Of a DNA stretch of 7,165 bases, positions 1 through 6,031 are shown in pieces. Source of the DNA: Crocinitomicaceae bacterium. Its GTDB lineage: Bacteria > Bacteroidota > Bacteroidia > Flavobacteriales_D > Crocinitomicaceae. Made by a program: the position numbers and the translations under genes. The notes beneath the pieces were generated by a model. It did not search any database, was not told where the DNA came from, and saw only the letters and a program-made list of their open reading frames with translations. How positions within the stretch are numbered: the first letter of the stretch is position 1; the number at the start of each line of letters is the position of its first letter. The stretch is from the NCBI GenBank assembly GCA_027084145.1, contig JALWLM010000134.1, forward strand, positions 1 to 7,165, given 5' to 3'.

Positions 1-374
1 ACCCTGAATTACCCTATAAACTTCCTTTTTTATTACAAAAGGCGGGCGTTAAGTTTTGTATCCAAAACGCTGGAGATATGGAAGCTATGAATGCCAGAAA
101 CATTCCTTTTCTGGCGGGAACAGCAATGGCTTACGGACTTACTGAAGAACAAGCTATTCAATCCATTAGTCTATCCCCCTGCGAAATAATGGGTTGTAAC
201 GATTTATACGGAAGTGTTGAAAAAGGGAAATCTGCAACGCTATTTGTTTCTGAAGGAAATGCATTGGAAATGAAAGGAAATCAAGTTGTTTTAGCACTCA
301 TTGACGGAAAATTTGTTGATTTAAACAATCGTCAAAAACAACTTTATGAAAAGTATAAAAAGAAATACAAGTAA
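1..374 (+). CDS. Imidazolonepropionase-like amidohydrolase, C-terminal part (5' end outside window)
   Basis: The reading frame is open from base 3 and gives the last 123 residues of a larger protein; an internal ATG at 78 is not the start, because the frame continues upstream with a protein-like sequence (PELPYKLPFLLQKAGVKF). The motifs seen are ARNIPFLAGTAMAYGL, then EEQAIQSISLSPCEIMG, then GSVEKGKSATLFVSEGNAL and a closing LIDGKFVDL. This is the usual end of metal-dependent amidohydrolases of the imidazolonepropionase/D-aminoacylase type, where the last strands return to form the small beta-sandwich domain. The Lys/Tyr-rich tail (QLYEKYKKKYK) fits Bacteroidota members, many of which are exported. 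The catalytic metal ligands and any signal peptide lie upstream of the window, so the substrate cannot be stated. There is no terminator hairpin before the next gene, only 41 bp away, so some read-through into it is possible. Confidence 0.85.
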   Translation, partial: PELPYKLPFLLQKAGVKFCIQNAGDMEAMNARNIPFLAGTAMAYGLTEEQAIQSISLSPCEIMGCNDLYGSVEKGKSATLFVSEGNALEMKGNQVVLALIDGKFVDLNNRQKQLYEKYKKKYK

Positions 375-380
375 TTTTAT

Positions 381-388
381 TAACTTTG
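381..388 (+). promoter_or_regulatory. Bacteroidota-type -7 box (TAACTTTG) for superoxide dismutase
   Basis: TAACTTTG matches the TAnnTTTG element used by the Bacteroidota primary sigma factor. It lies 27 bp before the superoxide dismutase ATG, giving an expected leader of roughly 20 nt. I see no TTG/TTTG -33 element at the usual spacing, so the promoter may be weak or helped by an activator. Confidence 0.55.
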
Positions 389-415
389 TTTTGAATCATT
401 TTAAATAAGAAAGTC

Positions 416-1021
416 ATGAAATTTGAATTACCAAAATTACCTTATGCATACGATGCGTTAGAGCCACATATTGATGCGCTAACGATGGAGATCCATCACA
501 CAAAACATCACCAAGGTTATACAAACAATTTAAACAATGCAATTGCAGGAACAGATTTTGAAGGAAAAACAATTGAAGAAATCCTCGCTTCTTGCAAAGA
601 CAAGCCTGCAGTTAGAAACAATGGCGGAGGATATTGGAACCACTGTCTTTTCTGGGAAATAATGAGTCCTAACGGAGGAGGTCAACCTCAGGGAGAATTA
701 GCTGAAGCAATTAATTCTGCTTTTGGTTCTTTTGATGCATTCAAAGAGGAATTTTCAAAAGCTGCCGCAACACGTTTTGGGTCTGGTTGGGCTTGGTTAT
801 GTGTCGTTGATGGAAAATTAGAAGTTTGCTCTACACCTAATCAAGACAACCCGCTAATGAATATCGAAGGAACTTGCGGAGGAACTCCAATATTAGGATT
901 GGATGTATGGGAACACGCTTACTATTTAAAATATCAAAACAGACGTCCTGATTACATCAAAGCATTTTTCAATGTAGTCAATTGGGATGAAGTTGCTAAA
1001 AGATTTTCCGAAGCAAAATAA
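416..1021 (+). CDS. sodA: Superoxide dismutase, Fe/Mn family, Mn-type signature
   Basis: The enzyme converts superoxide to hydrogen peroxide and oxygen; with no signal peptide it should act in the cytoplasm. At 201 residues it is full length for the family. The N-terminal helical hairpin domain starts at FELPKLPYAYDALEPHID and carries the first metal ligands His27 and His76 (in WNHCLFW). The C-terminal alpha/beta domain carries Asp163 and His167 in the signature DVWEHAYYLKYQNRRPDY. Second-sphere residues resemble the manganese enzyme: Gly72, four residues before His76 (Gln in E. coli FeSOD), and Gln143 in the NQDNPLM segment, where MnSOD places its active-site Gln. I infer Mn use or a cambialistic enzyme, since Bacteroidota members often accept either metal. 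It has its own promoter box and terminator and so is probably a single-gene unit. No Shine-Dalgarno is visible; the start is set by the conserved N-terminus. Confidence 0.96.
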   Translation: MKFELPKLPYAYDALEPHIDALTMEIHHTKHHQGYTNNLNNAIAGTDFEGKTIEEILASCKDKPAVRNNGGGYWNHCLFWEIMSPNGGGQPQGELAEAINSAFGSFDAFKEEFSKAAATRFGSGWAWLCVVDGKLEVCSTPNQDNPLMNIEGTCGGTPILGLDVWEHAYYLKYQNRRPDYIKAFFNVVNWDEVAKRFSEAK

Positions 1022-1038
1022 AAATTAAATAAATTTTA

Positions 1039-1068
1039 AGCCCTTTCAGTTTTGAAGGGGCTTTTTTT
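1039..1068 (+). terminator. Rho-independent terminator of the superoxide dismutase gene
   Basis: A 10-bp stem pairs AGCCCTTTCA (1039-1048) with TGAAGGGGCT (1053-1062), with one G-T wobble. It encloses a GTTT loop and is followed by a run of six further T. It lies 18 bp after the superoxide dismutase stop and 31 bp before the tadA start, so it should separate the two genes. Confidence 0.9.
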
Positions 1069-1099
1069 ATATTTCTTAATAACTATTTCATTATCGATT

Positions 1100-1540
1100 A
1101 TGCTGACACCCCACAACGATGAATATTTTATGAAACAAGCTCTTCTGGAAGCTCAAAAGGCTTTTGAAGCAGATGAGGTCCCCGTGGGAACAGTTATTGT
1201 TTCCGAAGGAAAAATTATTGCCAGAGGACACAATCTAACCGAACGATTAAATGATGTTACTGCACATGCTGAAATGCAAACCATCACTGCTGCGGCAAAC
1301 TTCCTCGGGGGAAAATATCTTAAAGGATGTACCCTCTATGTTACACTTGAACCTTGTGTCATGTGTGCCGGAGCATTGTTTTGGTCACAAATAGATCAAA
1401 TTGTTTTTGGAATAAAAGATGAAAAAAGAGGTGCCGGCAGAATTGAAAACATTTATCATCCGAAAACAAAAATTATAGGTGGCGTACTTGAAAAAGAATG
1501 CGCTGAACTTTTAACTCGTTTTTTTGAAAAGAAAAGATGA
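1100..1540 (+). CDS. tadA: tRNA-specific adenosine deaminase TadA
   Basis: The protein deaminates adenosine 34 of tRNA-Arg(ACG) to inosine, widening wobble decoding; it is usually essential and acts as a cytoplasmic homodimer. From the ATG at 1100 it has 146 residues, close to the normal family length. The zinc/catalytic set of the cytidine deaminase fold is complete: His56 and the proton-shuttle Glu58 in AHAEMQ, then Cys86 and Cys89 in PCVMCAGAL. The N-terminal helix (EYFMKQALLEAQKAF) and EVPVGTVIV strand are typical. A TTG codon at 1052 would extend the frame by 16 residues, but it lies inside the preceding terminator and the extra residues do not belong to the family, so I reject it. The free-standing guanine deaminase is a related alternative, but the length and the AHAEMQ/PCVMC context favour TadA. 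No clear promoter box is visible in the 31 bp after the terminator. The stop is one base from that of uvrC on the other strand. Confidence 0.95.
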   Translation: MLTPHNDEYFMKQALLEAQKAFEADEVPVGTVIVSEGKIIARGHNLTERLNDVTAHAEMQTITAAANFLGGKYLKGCTLYVTLEPCVMCAGALFWSQIDQIVFGIKDEKRGAGRIENIYHPKTKIIGGVLEKECAELLTRFFEKKR

Positions 1541-1541
1541 T

Positions 1542-3332
1542 TTAATTCTCGATGAAAAATTGATGAATCAATTGAGCTTTTGATTTTCCAACAAACTTTT
1601 CCAATTCTTTTATCTCTGCTTTTTTAATGTTTTCTATTGTTTTAAATTTCTTAAATAATTTTTCTTTTGTGCTCAGACCAATCCCTTTAATCTCGTCCAA
1701 AACGGAGTTAATCGCATTCTTGCTACGTTTTCCACGATGATGTTCTATTCCAAAACGATGTGCTTCATTTCTAATATGTTGAATCATCTTTAAACTGTCT
1801 GATCGTTTGTCTAAATAAAGAGGAATGTCATCTCCCGGGAAAAAAATTTCTTCTAATCGCTTAGCGATTCCAATCACTGCCACTTTATCTTCAATCTTCA
1901 ATCTTTCAAGTGCCTTTAATGCTGCTCCAAGCTGTCCTCTACCACCATCAATCACAATGAGTTGAGGTAAATCTTCCTCTTCTTTCAATAAACGACTATA
2001 TCTTCGATATACCACCTCCTCCATTGAAGCAAAATCATCAGGACCAACAACTGTTTTAATGTTAAAATGACGATAATCTTTTTTGCTTGGTTTTCCTTTT
2101 TTAAATACAACACAAGCTGCTACAGCGTTGGTTCCCTGCAAATTGGAATTATCAAAACATTCGATATGAATCGGTTTTACTTTTAGTTTTAAATCTTTTT
2201 GCAACGATTCAATAACATTGTTTTTCTTTTTCTTCTTGTTTAACAATTCCCTCTTTATCTTTTCTTGTCTAAAAGCAATGACGTTTCTCTTCGACAAATC
2301 CACTAATGTTTTTTTTTCTCCTCGTTGGGGTACAAAAAAACGAATCCCCTCCATTTCTACATCAAGAGATTCTTCTAACAAAACTTCCTTCGCCTGACTT
2401 TCAAACTGGTTTCGCATCTCCAAAAGAACAAAATTGATAATGTCTGCATCGCTTTCATTGAGTTTTTTAGCAACTTCAACTGTCATTCCATGGACAATGC
2501 TCCCTTTTCGAATCATCAAAAAATTTACAAAAGCTTTTTTCTCTTCTTGTAAAATAGTGATAACATCTACCTCTCTCACATTTGGTGAAACAACAACAGA
2601 ACGCGATTGATAACGCTTTATCGTTTCTATTTTTTCTTTGATTCTTTGTGCTTCCTCAAACTTTAATTCATCTGACAACTTCCCCATTTCTTCTTTCAAC
2701 AGACGAATAATTTCTCCCAAATTCCCTTTTAAAATGTATTGTATATTTTCAATATATTGTTTGTAAGTTTTCTCTAATTCAAACCCCTCACAAGGTCCCT
2801 TGCAATTTCCCAAATGATATTCTAAACACACTTTAAATTTTTTCTTTTTAATATTTTCTTCGGATAATATCAATGAACATGTTCTCAAAGGATAAATATC
2901 TCTTATTAAATTTAACAATGTATTAACCACCTTAACACTTGGATAAGGTCCAAAATATTTTGACCCGTCATTAATCACTCTTCGAGTCGTAAACACTCTC
3001 GGAAATCGTTCTTTTTTAATGCAAATCCAAGGATAGGTCTTATCGTCTTTTAATTGAATGTTATATTTCGGTTGTAACTCTTTAATTAAGGTGTTCTCTA
3101 ACAAAAGAGCATCTGCTTCCGTGGAGGTGACAATATATTCTATTTGTCGTATTTTTTTAACCAACGTGCTTGTTTTCCAAGAGTCTTTGTTTTTTGTGAA
3201 ATACGATGAAACACGTTTTTTGATGTTTTTTGCCTTCCCCACATATAAAATTTTTCCATTCTTATCATAAAAACGATAAACCCCCGGAGATTCCGGCAAG
3301 GAAAGTAAATTTATATGTAAGGTGTCTGACAT
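1542..3332 (-). CDS. uvrC: Excinuclease ABC subunit C (UvrC)
   Basis: UvrC is the nuclease of nucleotide excision repair; it cuts on both sides of a lesion marked by UvrA/UvrB. The 596-residue protein is full length and all domains are visible. The N-terminal GIY-YIG nuclease, about residues 14-90, has GVY at 17-19, YVG at 30-32, Arg40 and Glu79. A cysteine set (Cys152, Cys169, Cys177, Cys181; CLEYHLGNCKGPC) matches the [4Fe-4S] cluster ligands known in UvrC. The UVR motif, the UvrB contact, is about 206-241. A poly-Lys linker lies at 366-370. The RNase H-like second nuclease has Asp394 (ECFDNSN), Asp462 (VIDGG) and His525 (NEAHRFGIEHHR). The C-terminal helix-hairpin-helix DNA-binding region is about 543-595. 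It is last in the leftward cluster, 13 bp after the membrane-protein gene and without a visible promoter box of its own, so it is probably transcribed from upstream. No terminator follows; the stop abuts that of tadA. Confidence 0.98.
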   Translation of the reverse strand: MSDTLHINLLSLPESPGVYRFYDKNGKILYVGKAKNIKKRVSSYFTKNKDSWKTSTLVKKIRQIEYIVTSTEADALLLENTLIKELQPKYNIQLKDDKTYPWICIKKERFPRVFTTRRVINDGSKYFGPYPSVKVVNTLLNLIRDIYPLRTCSLILSEENIKKKKFKVCLEYHLGNCKGPCEGFELEKTYKQYIENIQYILKGNLGEIIRLLKEEMGKLSDELKFEEAQRIKEKIETIKRYQSRSVVVSPNVREVDVITILQEEKKAFVNFLMIRKGSIVHGMTVEVAKKLNESDADIINFVLLEMRNQFESQAKEVLLEESLDVEMEGIRFFVPQRGEKKTLVDLSKRNVIAFRQEKIKRELLNKKKKKNNVIESLQKDLKLKVKPIHIECFDNSNLQGTNAVAACVVFKKGKPSKKDYRHFNIKTVVGPDDFASMEEVVYRRYSRLLKEEEDLPQLIVIDGGRGQLGAALKALERLKIEDKVAVIGIAKRLEEIFFPGDDIPLYLDKRSDSLKMIQHIRNEAHRFGIEHHRGKRSKNAINSVLDEIKGIGLSTKEKLFKKFKTIENIKKAEIKELEKFVGKSKAQLIHQFFIEN

Positions 3333-3345
3333 TTTAACTATGATT

Positions 3346-3864
3346 TTATTTACTCTGCAACAACCGTTTTGCTATAAAAACAATAACCAATACAATCGTC
3401 AATAATGCAAAAATCCATTTTAACCTGTTAGCAAATGATGTAAAAACTACAAGCATTTCGGAAATATTCGGATAATTTAGAATCAATGAAACAATTCCTG
3501 TATTTTCCAATAAATCAAACAAAGAAATCAAAAAAGGAAAAAAGACGATTCGTTTTTGCGAAGTATCTTTTGCAATGAAAATAAAAAAGATGGTATAAGT
3601 AACACCGTAAATAATTGCATAAATAGAATCTATTACCAATGTAGATAATAAATATACTTCTCTTCCCTTTTCCCCCATTGATGACAGAGATGATAATACA
3701 AAATATTTATCAAAACCAAATTGAATATCCAATATTTTATCAATAGAGATCGAAACCCCAAACCATTTTGGAACTAAAGGAAAAACAGCAGCATTAACCA
3801 AAACAATAAACCCTAACCCAATAAATAAATTTCTTTTTGTTGCTATCTTATAAATCAATTCCAT
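3346..3864 (-). CDS. Uncharacterised small multi-spanning membrane protein
   Basis: I cannot assign a function. The 172-residue protein has four likely membrane helices: about residues 13-32, 71-98, 106-128 (the most polar) and 148-168. A loop of about 38 residues with mixed charge lies between the first two. Polar residues inside or beside the helices are likely functional: Asp79, Tyr82 and Tyr86 in DSIYAIIYG, and Asp117, Glu120 and Asn121 in FDLLENTG, followed by LNYP and an RLKW near helix 4. The DxLEN-type motif recalls a widespread unnamed family of about 170-residue membrane proteins; this is recognition from memory, not a search. The N-terminus is short and basic (MELIYKIATKRN) with no cleavage site, so helix 1 probably stays in the membrane. 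Its start overlaps the end of the glycosyltransferase gene by 17 nt, which suggests translational coupling, and uvrC follows 13 bp later. Confidence 0.8.
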   Translation of the reverse strand: MELIYKIATKRNLFIGLGFIVLVNAAVFPLVPKWFGVSISIDKILDIQFGFDKYFVLSSLSSMGEKGREVYLLSTLVIDSIYAIIYGVTYTIFFIFIAKDTSQKRIVFFPFLISLFDLLENTGIVSLILNYPNISEMLVVFTSFANRLKWIFALLTIVLVIVFIAKRLLQSK

Positions 3865-4453
3865 ATTGATTTAATTTTATTTTACTTAAATCTTCTAAAG
3901 TGTCAATATCGTTCAATGTTTTTATCATCGTCGAACTAAAACCTTTTTCTTTTAATTCTTTTAATGTTTCTTCTAACAAGAACGATGTGCTCCAGGGTTT
4001 GTTTTCAAATAGAAAGGGAAATAATTGATTCATTCCCAAAAGATAATAGCCCCCATCCTCAGCAGGTCCGAAAACCGTATCAAATTTACTCAACAAACCA
4101 AAAGCTTCTTCAATGAGTAAATAATTCAATTCGGGTAAATCTGTTCCTATTCCTATCACTTCTTGATGGCCTTTGTTAAAACAAAAAGTAAACGCTGATA
4201 ACATTCTTTCTCCCAAATCACCTTTTTCTTGTATATATTGTTGTTGATCTGTCCAGTATTCCTTCTCTTTCGAATGAGTGAAGAAAGGATAAATACTTGT
4301 ATCTTTAAGTCGCAACGTTTCTCTTTCCGTTATTTTTAACAGTTTCCGGTATACTTCCAAAGCTTTTTGCTCTCCGATATCCTTTGAAAGACGGGTTTTC
4401 ACAAATCCCTTTACCGGGTTCTTCGCAAAAATAATGATTGCCTTTTTGGTCAT
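3848..4453 (-). CDS. Glycosyltransferase/nucleotidyltransferase-like protein, DUF2064 (TIGR04282) family
   Basis: The 201-residue soluble protein has the GT-A/nucleotidyltransferase-like fold of DUF2064. Visible motifs in order are IIIFAKNPVKGFVKTRL (residues 6-22, the nucleotide-binding strand and basic loop), GDLGERM (78-84), IGTDLPEL (102-109, the likely metal/nucleotide Asp), FGPAEDGGYYLLG (128-140), PWST (153-156) and NDIDTLEDL (181-189). The family is widely annotated as an 'arsenosugar biosynthesis glycosyltransferase', a name that rests mainly on gene neighbourhood elsewhere. No arsenic methyltransferase or arsenosugar radical SAM gene is visible here, so the substrate is open. I chose the ATG at 4453 rather than an upstream ATG at 4483. 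It gives the conserved N-terminus directly, and its ATG overlaps the rhodanese TGA in an ATGA junction, a sign of translational coupling. The 10 extra residues of the longer form (MARSRRNYFK) are the out-of-frame tail of the rhodanese gene. Confidence 0.88.
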   Translation of the reverse strand: MTKKAIIIFAKNPVKGFVKTRLSKDIGEQKALEVYRKLLKITERETLRLKDTSIYPFFTHSKEKEYWTDQQQYIQEKGDLGERMLSAFTFCFNKGHQEVIGIGTDLPELNYLLIEEAFGLLSKFDTVFGPAEDGGYYLLGMNQLFPFLFENKPWSTSFLLEETLKELKEKGFSSTMIKTLNDIDTLEDLSKIKLNQYGIDL

Positions 4454-4944
4454 TTTAAAATAATTTCTCCTCGATCGAGCCATTTACTCCATTCACGATT
4501 ATACCCATGCACCTTCAGGGTTCTCTTATTTTGGCCATCTACAATTGGAAAGCCTTCATTCACCCAGTGGAAAAATCCTCCATACATGTTTTTTACATTT
4601 CTATAACCCAGCTCTTTCAATTTCTTTCCTGCTGTTTGACTTCTTGCTCCAATACTGCAATAAACAACTATTAACCGCTTCTTGTCTTCCGGTATTACTT
4701 CTTGAATGTTAGACAAATCCGGAGATAACCGTAATGAACTCTTAATATGGCTTACTTGATATTCTTTAAGTTCTCGAACATCTAAGAGGATTACCCCATT
4801 GTTTTTTATTTTTTTGTTGACCTCTTCTATTGAAATTGTAGGAAAATCTTTATCATAATACTTGTTCAGCATTTTTTCATAAGCCTTCGATTGACTAAAA
4901 GCATTCACCGACAACAACATCAACAAAAAGAAAAAATATCTCAT
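4450..4944 (-). CDS. Exported rhodanese-like protein
   Basis: This is a single-domain rhodanese of 164 residues. An N-terminal signal peptide, about residues 1-18 (MRYFFFLLMLLSVNAFSQ), points to export to the periplasm or envelope; there is no lipobox cysteine. The rhodanese domain spans about 36-135, with LLDVRELKEYQVSHI at 53-67 and the active-site loop CSIGAR starting at Cys96, followed by the GYRNVKNMYGGFFHW segment. The six-residue loop with Cys retained fits sulfurtransferase or persulfide chemistry rather than a phosphatase. After the domain comes a conserved-looking tail, VHGYNREWSKWLDRGEI. The physiological sulfur donor and acceptor cannot be told. A GTG codon lies directly before the chosen ATG (4944); the ATG is preferred because it gives a normal signal peptide start. 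The gene is first in the leftward cluster, 32 bp from a TATCTTTG promoter box. Confidence 0.92.
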   Translation of the reverse strand: MRYFFFLLMLLSVNAFSQSKAYEKMLNKYYDKDFPTISIEEVNKKIKNNGVILLDVRELKEYQVSHIKSSLRLSPDLSNIQEVIPEDKKRLIVVYCSIGARSQTAGKKLKELGYRNVKNMYGGFFHWVNEGFPIVDGQNKRTLKVHGYNREWSKWLDRGEIILK

Positions 4945-4976
4945 CACTACTTATAAAATTAACAACCTATATCTTA

Positions 4977-4984
4977 CAAAGATA
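4977..4984 (-). promoter_or_regulatory. Bacteroidota-type -7 box (TATCTTTG) for the rhodanese-uvrC cluster
   Basis: Read on the minus strand this is TATCTTTG, a full match to TAnnTTTG, 32 bp before the rhodanese ATG. The expected leader is about 26 nt. No TTG -33 element stands at the usual distance. It is the only clear box upstream of the four leftward genes and so probably drives all of them, including uvrC. Confidence 0.6.
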
Positions 4985-5001
4985 ATACCTTTATGATTAG
5001 T

Positions 5002-5015
5002 ACTTATTTATAAGT
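5002..5015. repeat. Short palindrome in the divergent promoter region
   Basis: ACTTAT and ATAAGT form perfect 6-bp arms around a TT spacer. The palindrome lies 17 bp upstream of the leftward promoter box and 40 bp upstream of the rightward one. The related heptamer ACTTATA occurs again at 4949-4955 and 5029-5035. It could be an operator for a dimeric regulator, but the region is very AT-rich and chance is a real alternative. Confidence 0.35.
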
Positions 5016-5055
5016 CAAAAAGAGACAGACTTATACTGTTTAATTTAAAATTTAC

Positions 5056-5063
5056 TATCTTTG
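5056..5063 (+). promoter_or_regulatory. Bacteroidota-type -7 box (TATCTTTG) for prs-rplY
   Basis: TATCTTTG is a full match to TAnnTTTG, 20 bp before the prs ATG, and is identical to the box facing the other way at 4977-4984. The predicted start of transcription near 5069 leaves a leader of only about 14 nt. A -33 TTG is not evident. Confidence 0.62.
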
Positions 5064-5083
5064 CGCTCTCAATTATATGAATA

Positions 5084-6019
5084 ATGTCTGCAGAAGTTAA
5101 AATATTTTCAGGAAGAGCTTCTTTGCCTTTGGCGGAAAAAATAGCAAATACCTACGGTATTCCTCTTGGAAATTGTAAAGTAACAGAATTCAGTGATGGT
5201 GAATTTCAGCCTTCTTTTGAGGAAACTGTCAGAGGTAAAGATGTCTTTATCATTCAATCTACAATGCCTCCTACCGATAATTTATTTGAATTATTATTAA
5301 TGGTAGATGCTGCAAAAAGAGCTTCTGCAAGAAAAATTATAGCAGTAATCCCTTATTTTGGTTTTGCTCGACAAGACAGAAAAGACAAACCAAGAGTTGC
5401 TATTGGAGCCAAGTTAGTTGCAAACATGTTGATGTCTGGAGGGATTGACCGCATTATGACTATGGATTTACATGCAGACCAAATTCAAGGTTTTTTTGAA
5501 GTTCCGGTTGATCATCTTTATGCTTCAACTGTTTTCTTTCCTGAAATTAACAAACTCAATACGGGAAATCTGATTATGGCTGCTCCTGATGCGGGAGGAA
5601 CCAAAAGAGCTAACTCTTATGCTAAACGCCTAAATGTTGGTCTTGCAATTTGTCATAAGCAAAGAAAAAAACCGAATGAAGTAGCAGAAATGACCGTTAT
5701 CGGAGATGTTAAGGGTAAAGACGTTGTCTTAGTTGATGACATGATTGACACTGCCGGGACGTTAACAAAAGCAGCAGATTTATTCATGGAAAAAGGAGCT
5801 AATAGTGTTCGTGCTTTTTGTACGCATGCCGTATTATCGGGCCCTGCATATGATAGAATTTCAGATTCTTCTATTACCGAGTTAATTGTTACAGACACAA
5901 TACCACTTAAAAAACCTCATGAAAAAATAAAGGTCTTAAGTGTAGCGGAATTATTTGCTGATGTTATTAAGAAAATGATTCATAATCAATCTATAAGTTC
6001 GCATTTTATAATCTCATAA
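5084..6019 (+). CDS. prs: Ribose-phosphate pyrophosphokinase (PRPP synthetase)
   Basis: The cytoplasmic enzyme makes 5-phosphoribosyl 1-diphosphate from ribose 5-phosphate and ATP, feeding purine, pyrimidine, NAD, histidine and tryptophan synthesis. At 311 residues it has the usual length of class I enzymes. The N-terminal half shows KIFSGRASLPLAEKIA, then FSDGEF (36-41), the ATP-site segment YFGFARQDRKDKPR (91-104) and MDLHADQIQGFF (127-138) with the metal ligand His130. The C-terminal half has the flexible-loop lysine in HKQRKKPNE (191-199), with Lys192 the likely catalytic residue, and the PRPP-binding motif VLVDDMIDTAGT (215-226). It ends in the typical HNQSISSHF. The ATG at 5084 gives the standard N-terminus. 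A second ATG at 5077 is out of frame. rplY follows after 12 bp, an arrangement common in many bacteria. Confidence 0.98.
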   Translation: MSAEVKIFSGRASLPLAEKIANTYGIPLGNCKVTEFSDGEFQPSFEETVRGKDVFIIQSTMPPTDNLFELLLMVDAAKRASARKIIAVIPYFGFARQDRKDKPRVAIGAKLVANMLMSGGIDRIMTMDLHADQIQGFFEVPVDHLYASTVFFPEINKLNTGNLIMAAPDAGGTKRANSYAKRLNVGLAICHKQRKKPNEVAEMTVIGDVKGKDVVLVDDMIDTAGTLTKAADLFMEKGANSVRAFCTHAVLSGPAYDRISDSSITELIVTDTIPLKKPHEKIKVLSVAELFADVIKKMIHNQSISSHFIIS

Positions 6020-6031
6020 ATATATATCAAA

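Noticed and set aside
1052..1099. TTG start that would extend tadA by 16 residues
   Set aside because: The TTG lies inside the loop and stem of the preceding terminator, and the extra hydrophobic residues are not part of the TadA family; the ATG at 1100 gives the normal length.
2221..2260. Long T/C-rich tract within uvrC, possible slippery or variable repeat
   Set aside because: It encodes the poly-Lys linker between domains, and the frame is intact on both sides with all catalytic motifs present.
3058..3270. 70-codon open frame on the plus strand inside uvrC
   Set aside because: It lies fully antisense to the conserved GIY-YIG part of uvrC and has no protein-family features or promoter.
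4454..4483. Longer start for the DUF2064 gene (10 extra residues, MARSRRNYFK)
   Set aside because: These codons are the rhodanese tail read in another frame; the ATGA junction at 4450-4453 gives the family's usual N-terminus.
5653..5898. 81-codon open frame on the minus strand inside prs
   Set aside because: It is antisense to the PRPP-binding motif region of prs and its composition mirrors those codons; there is no supporting signal.
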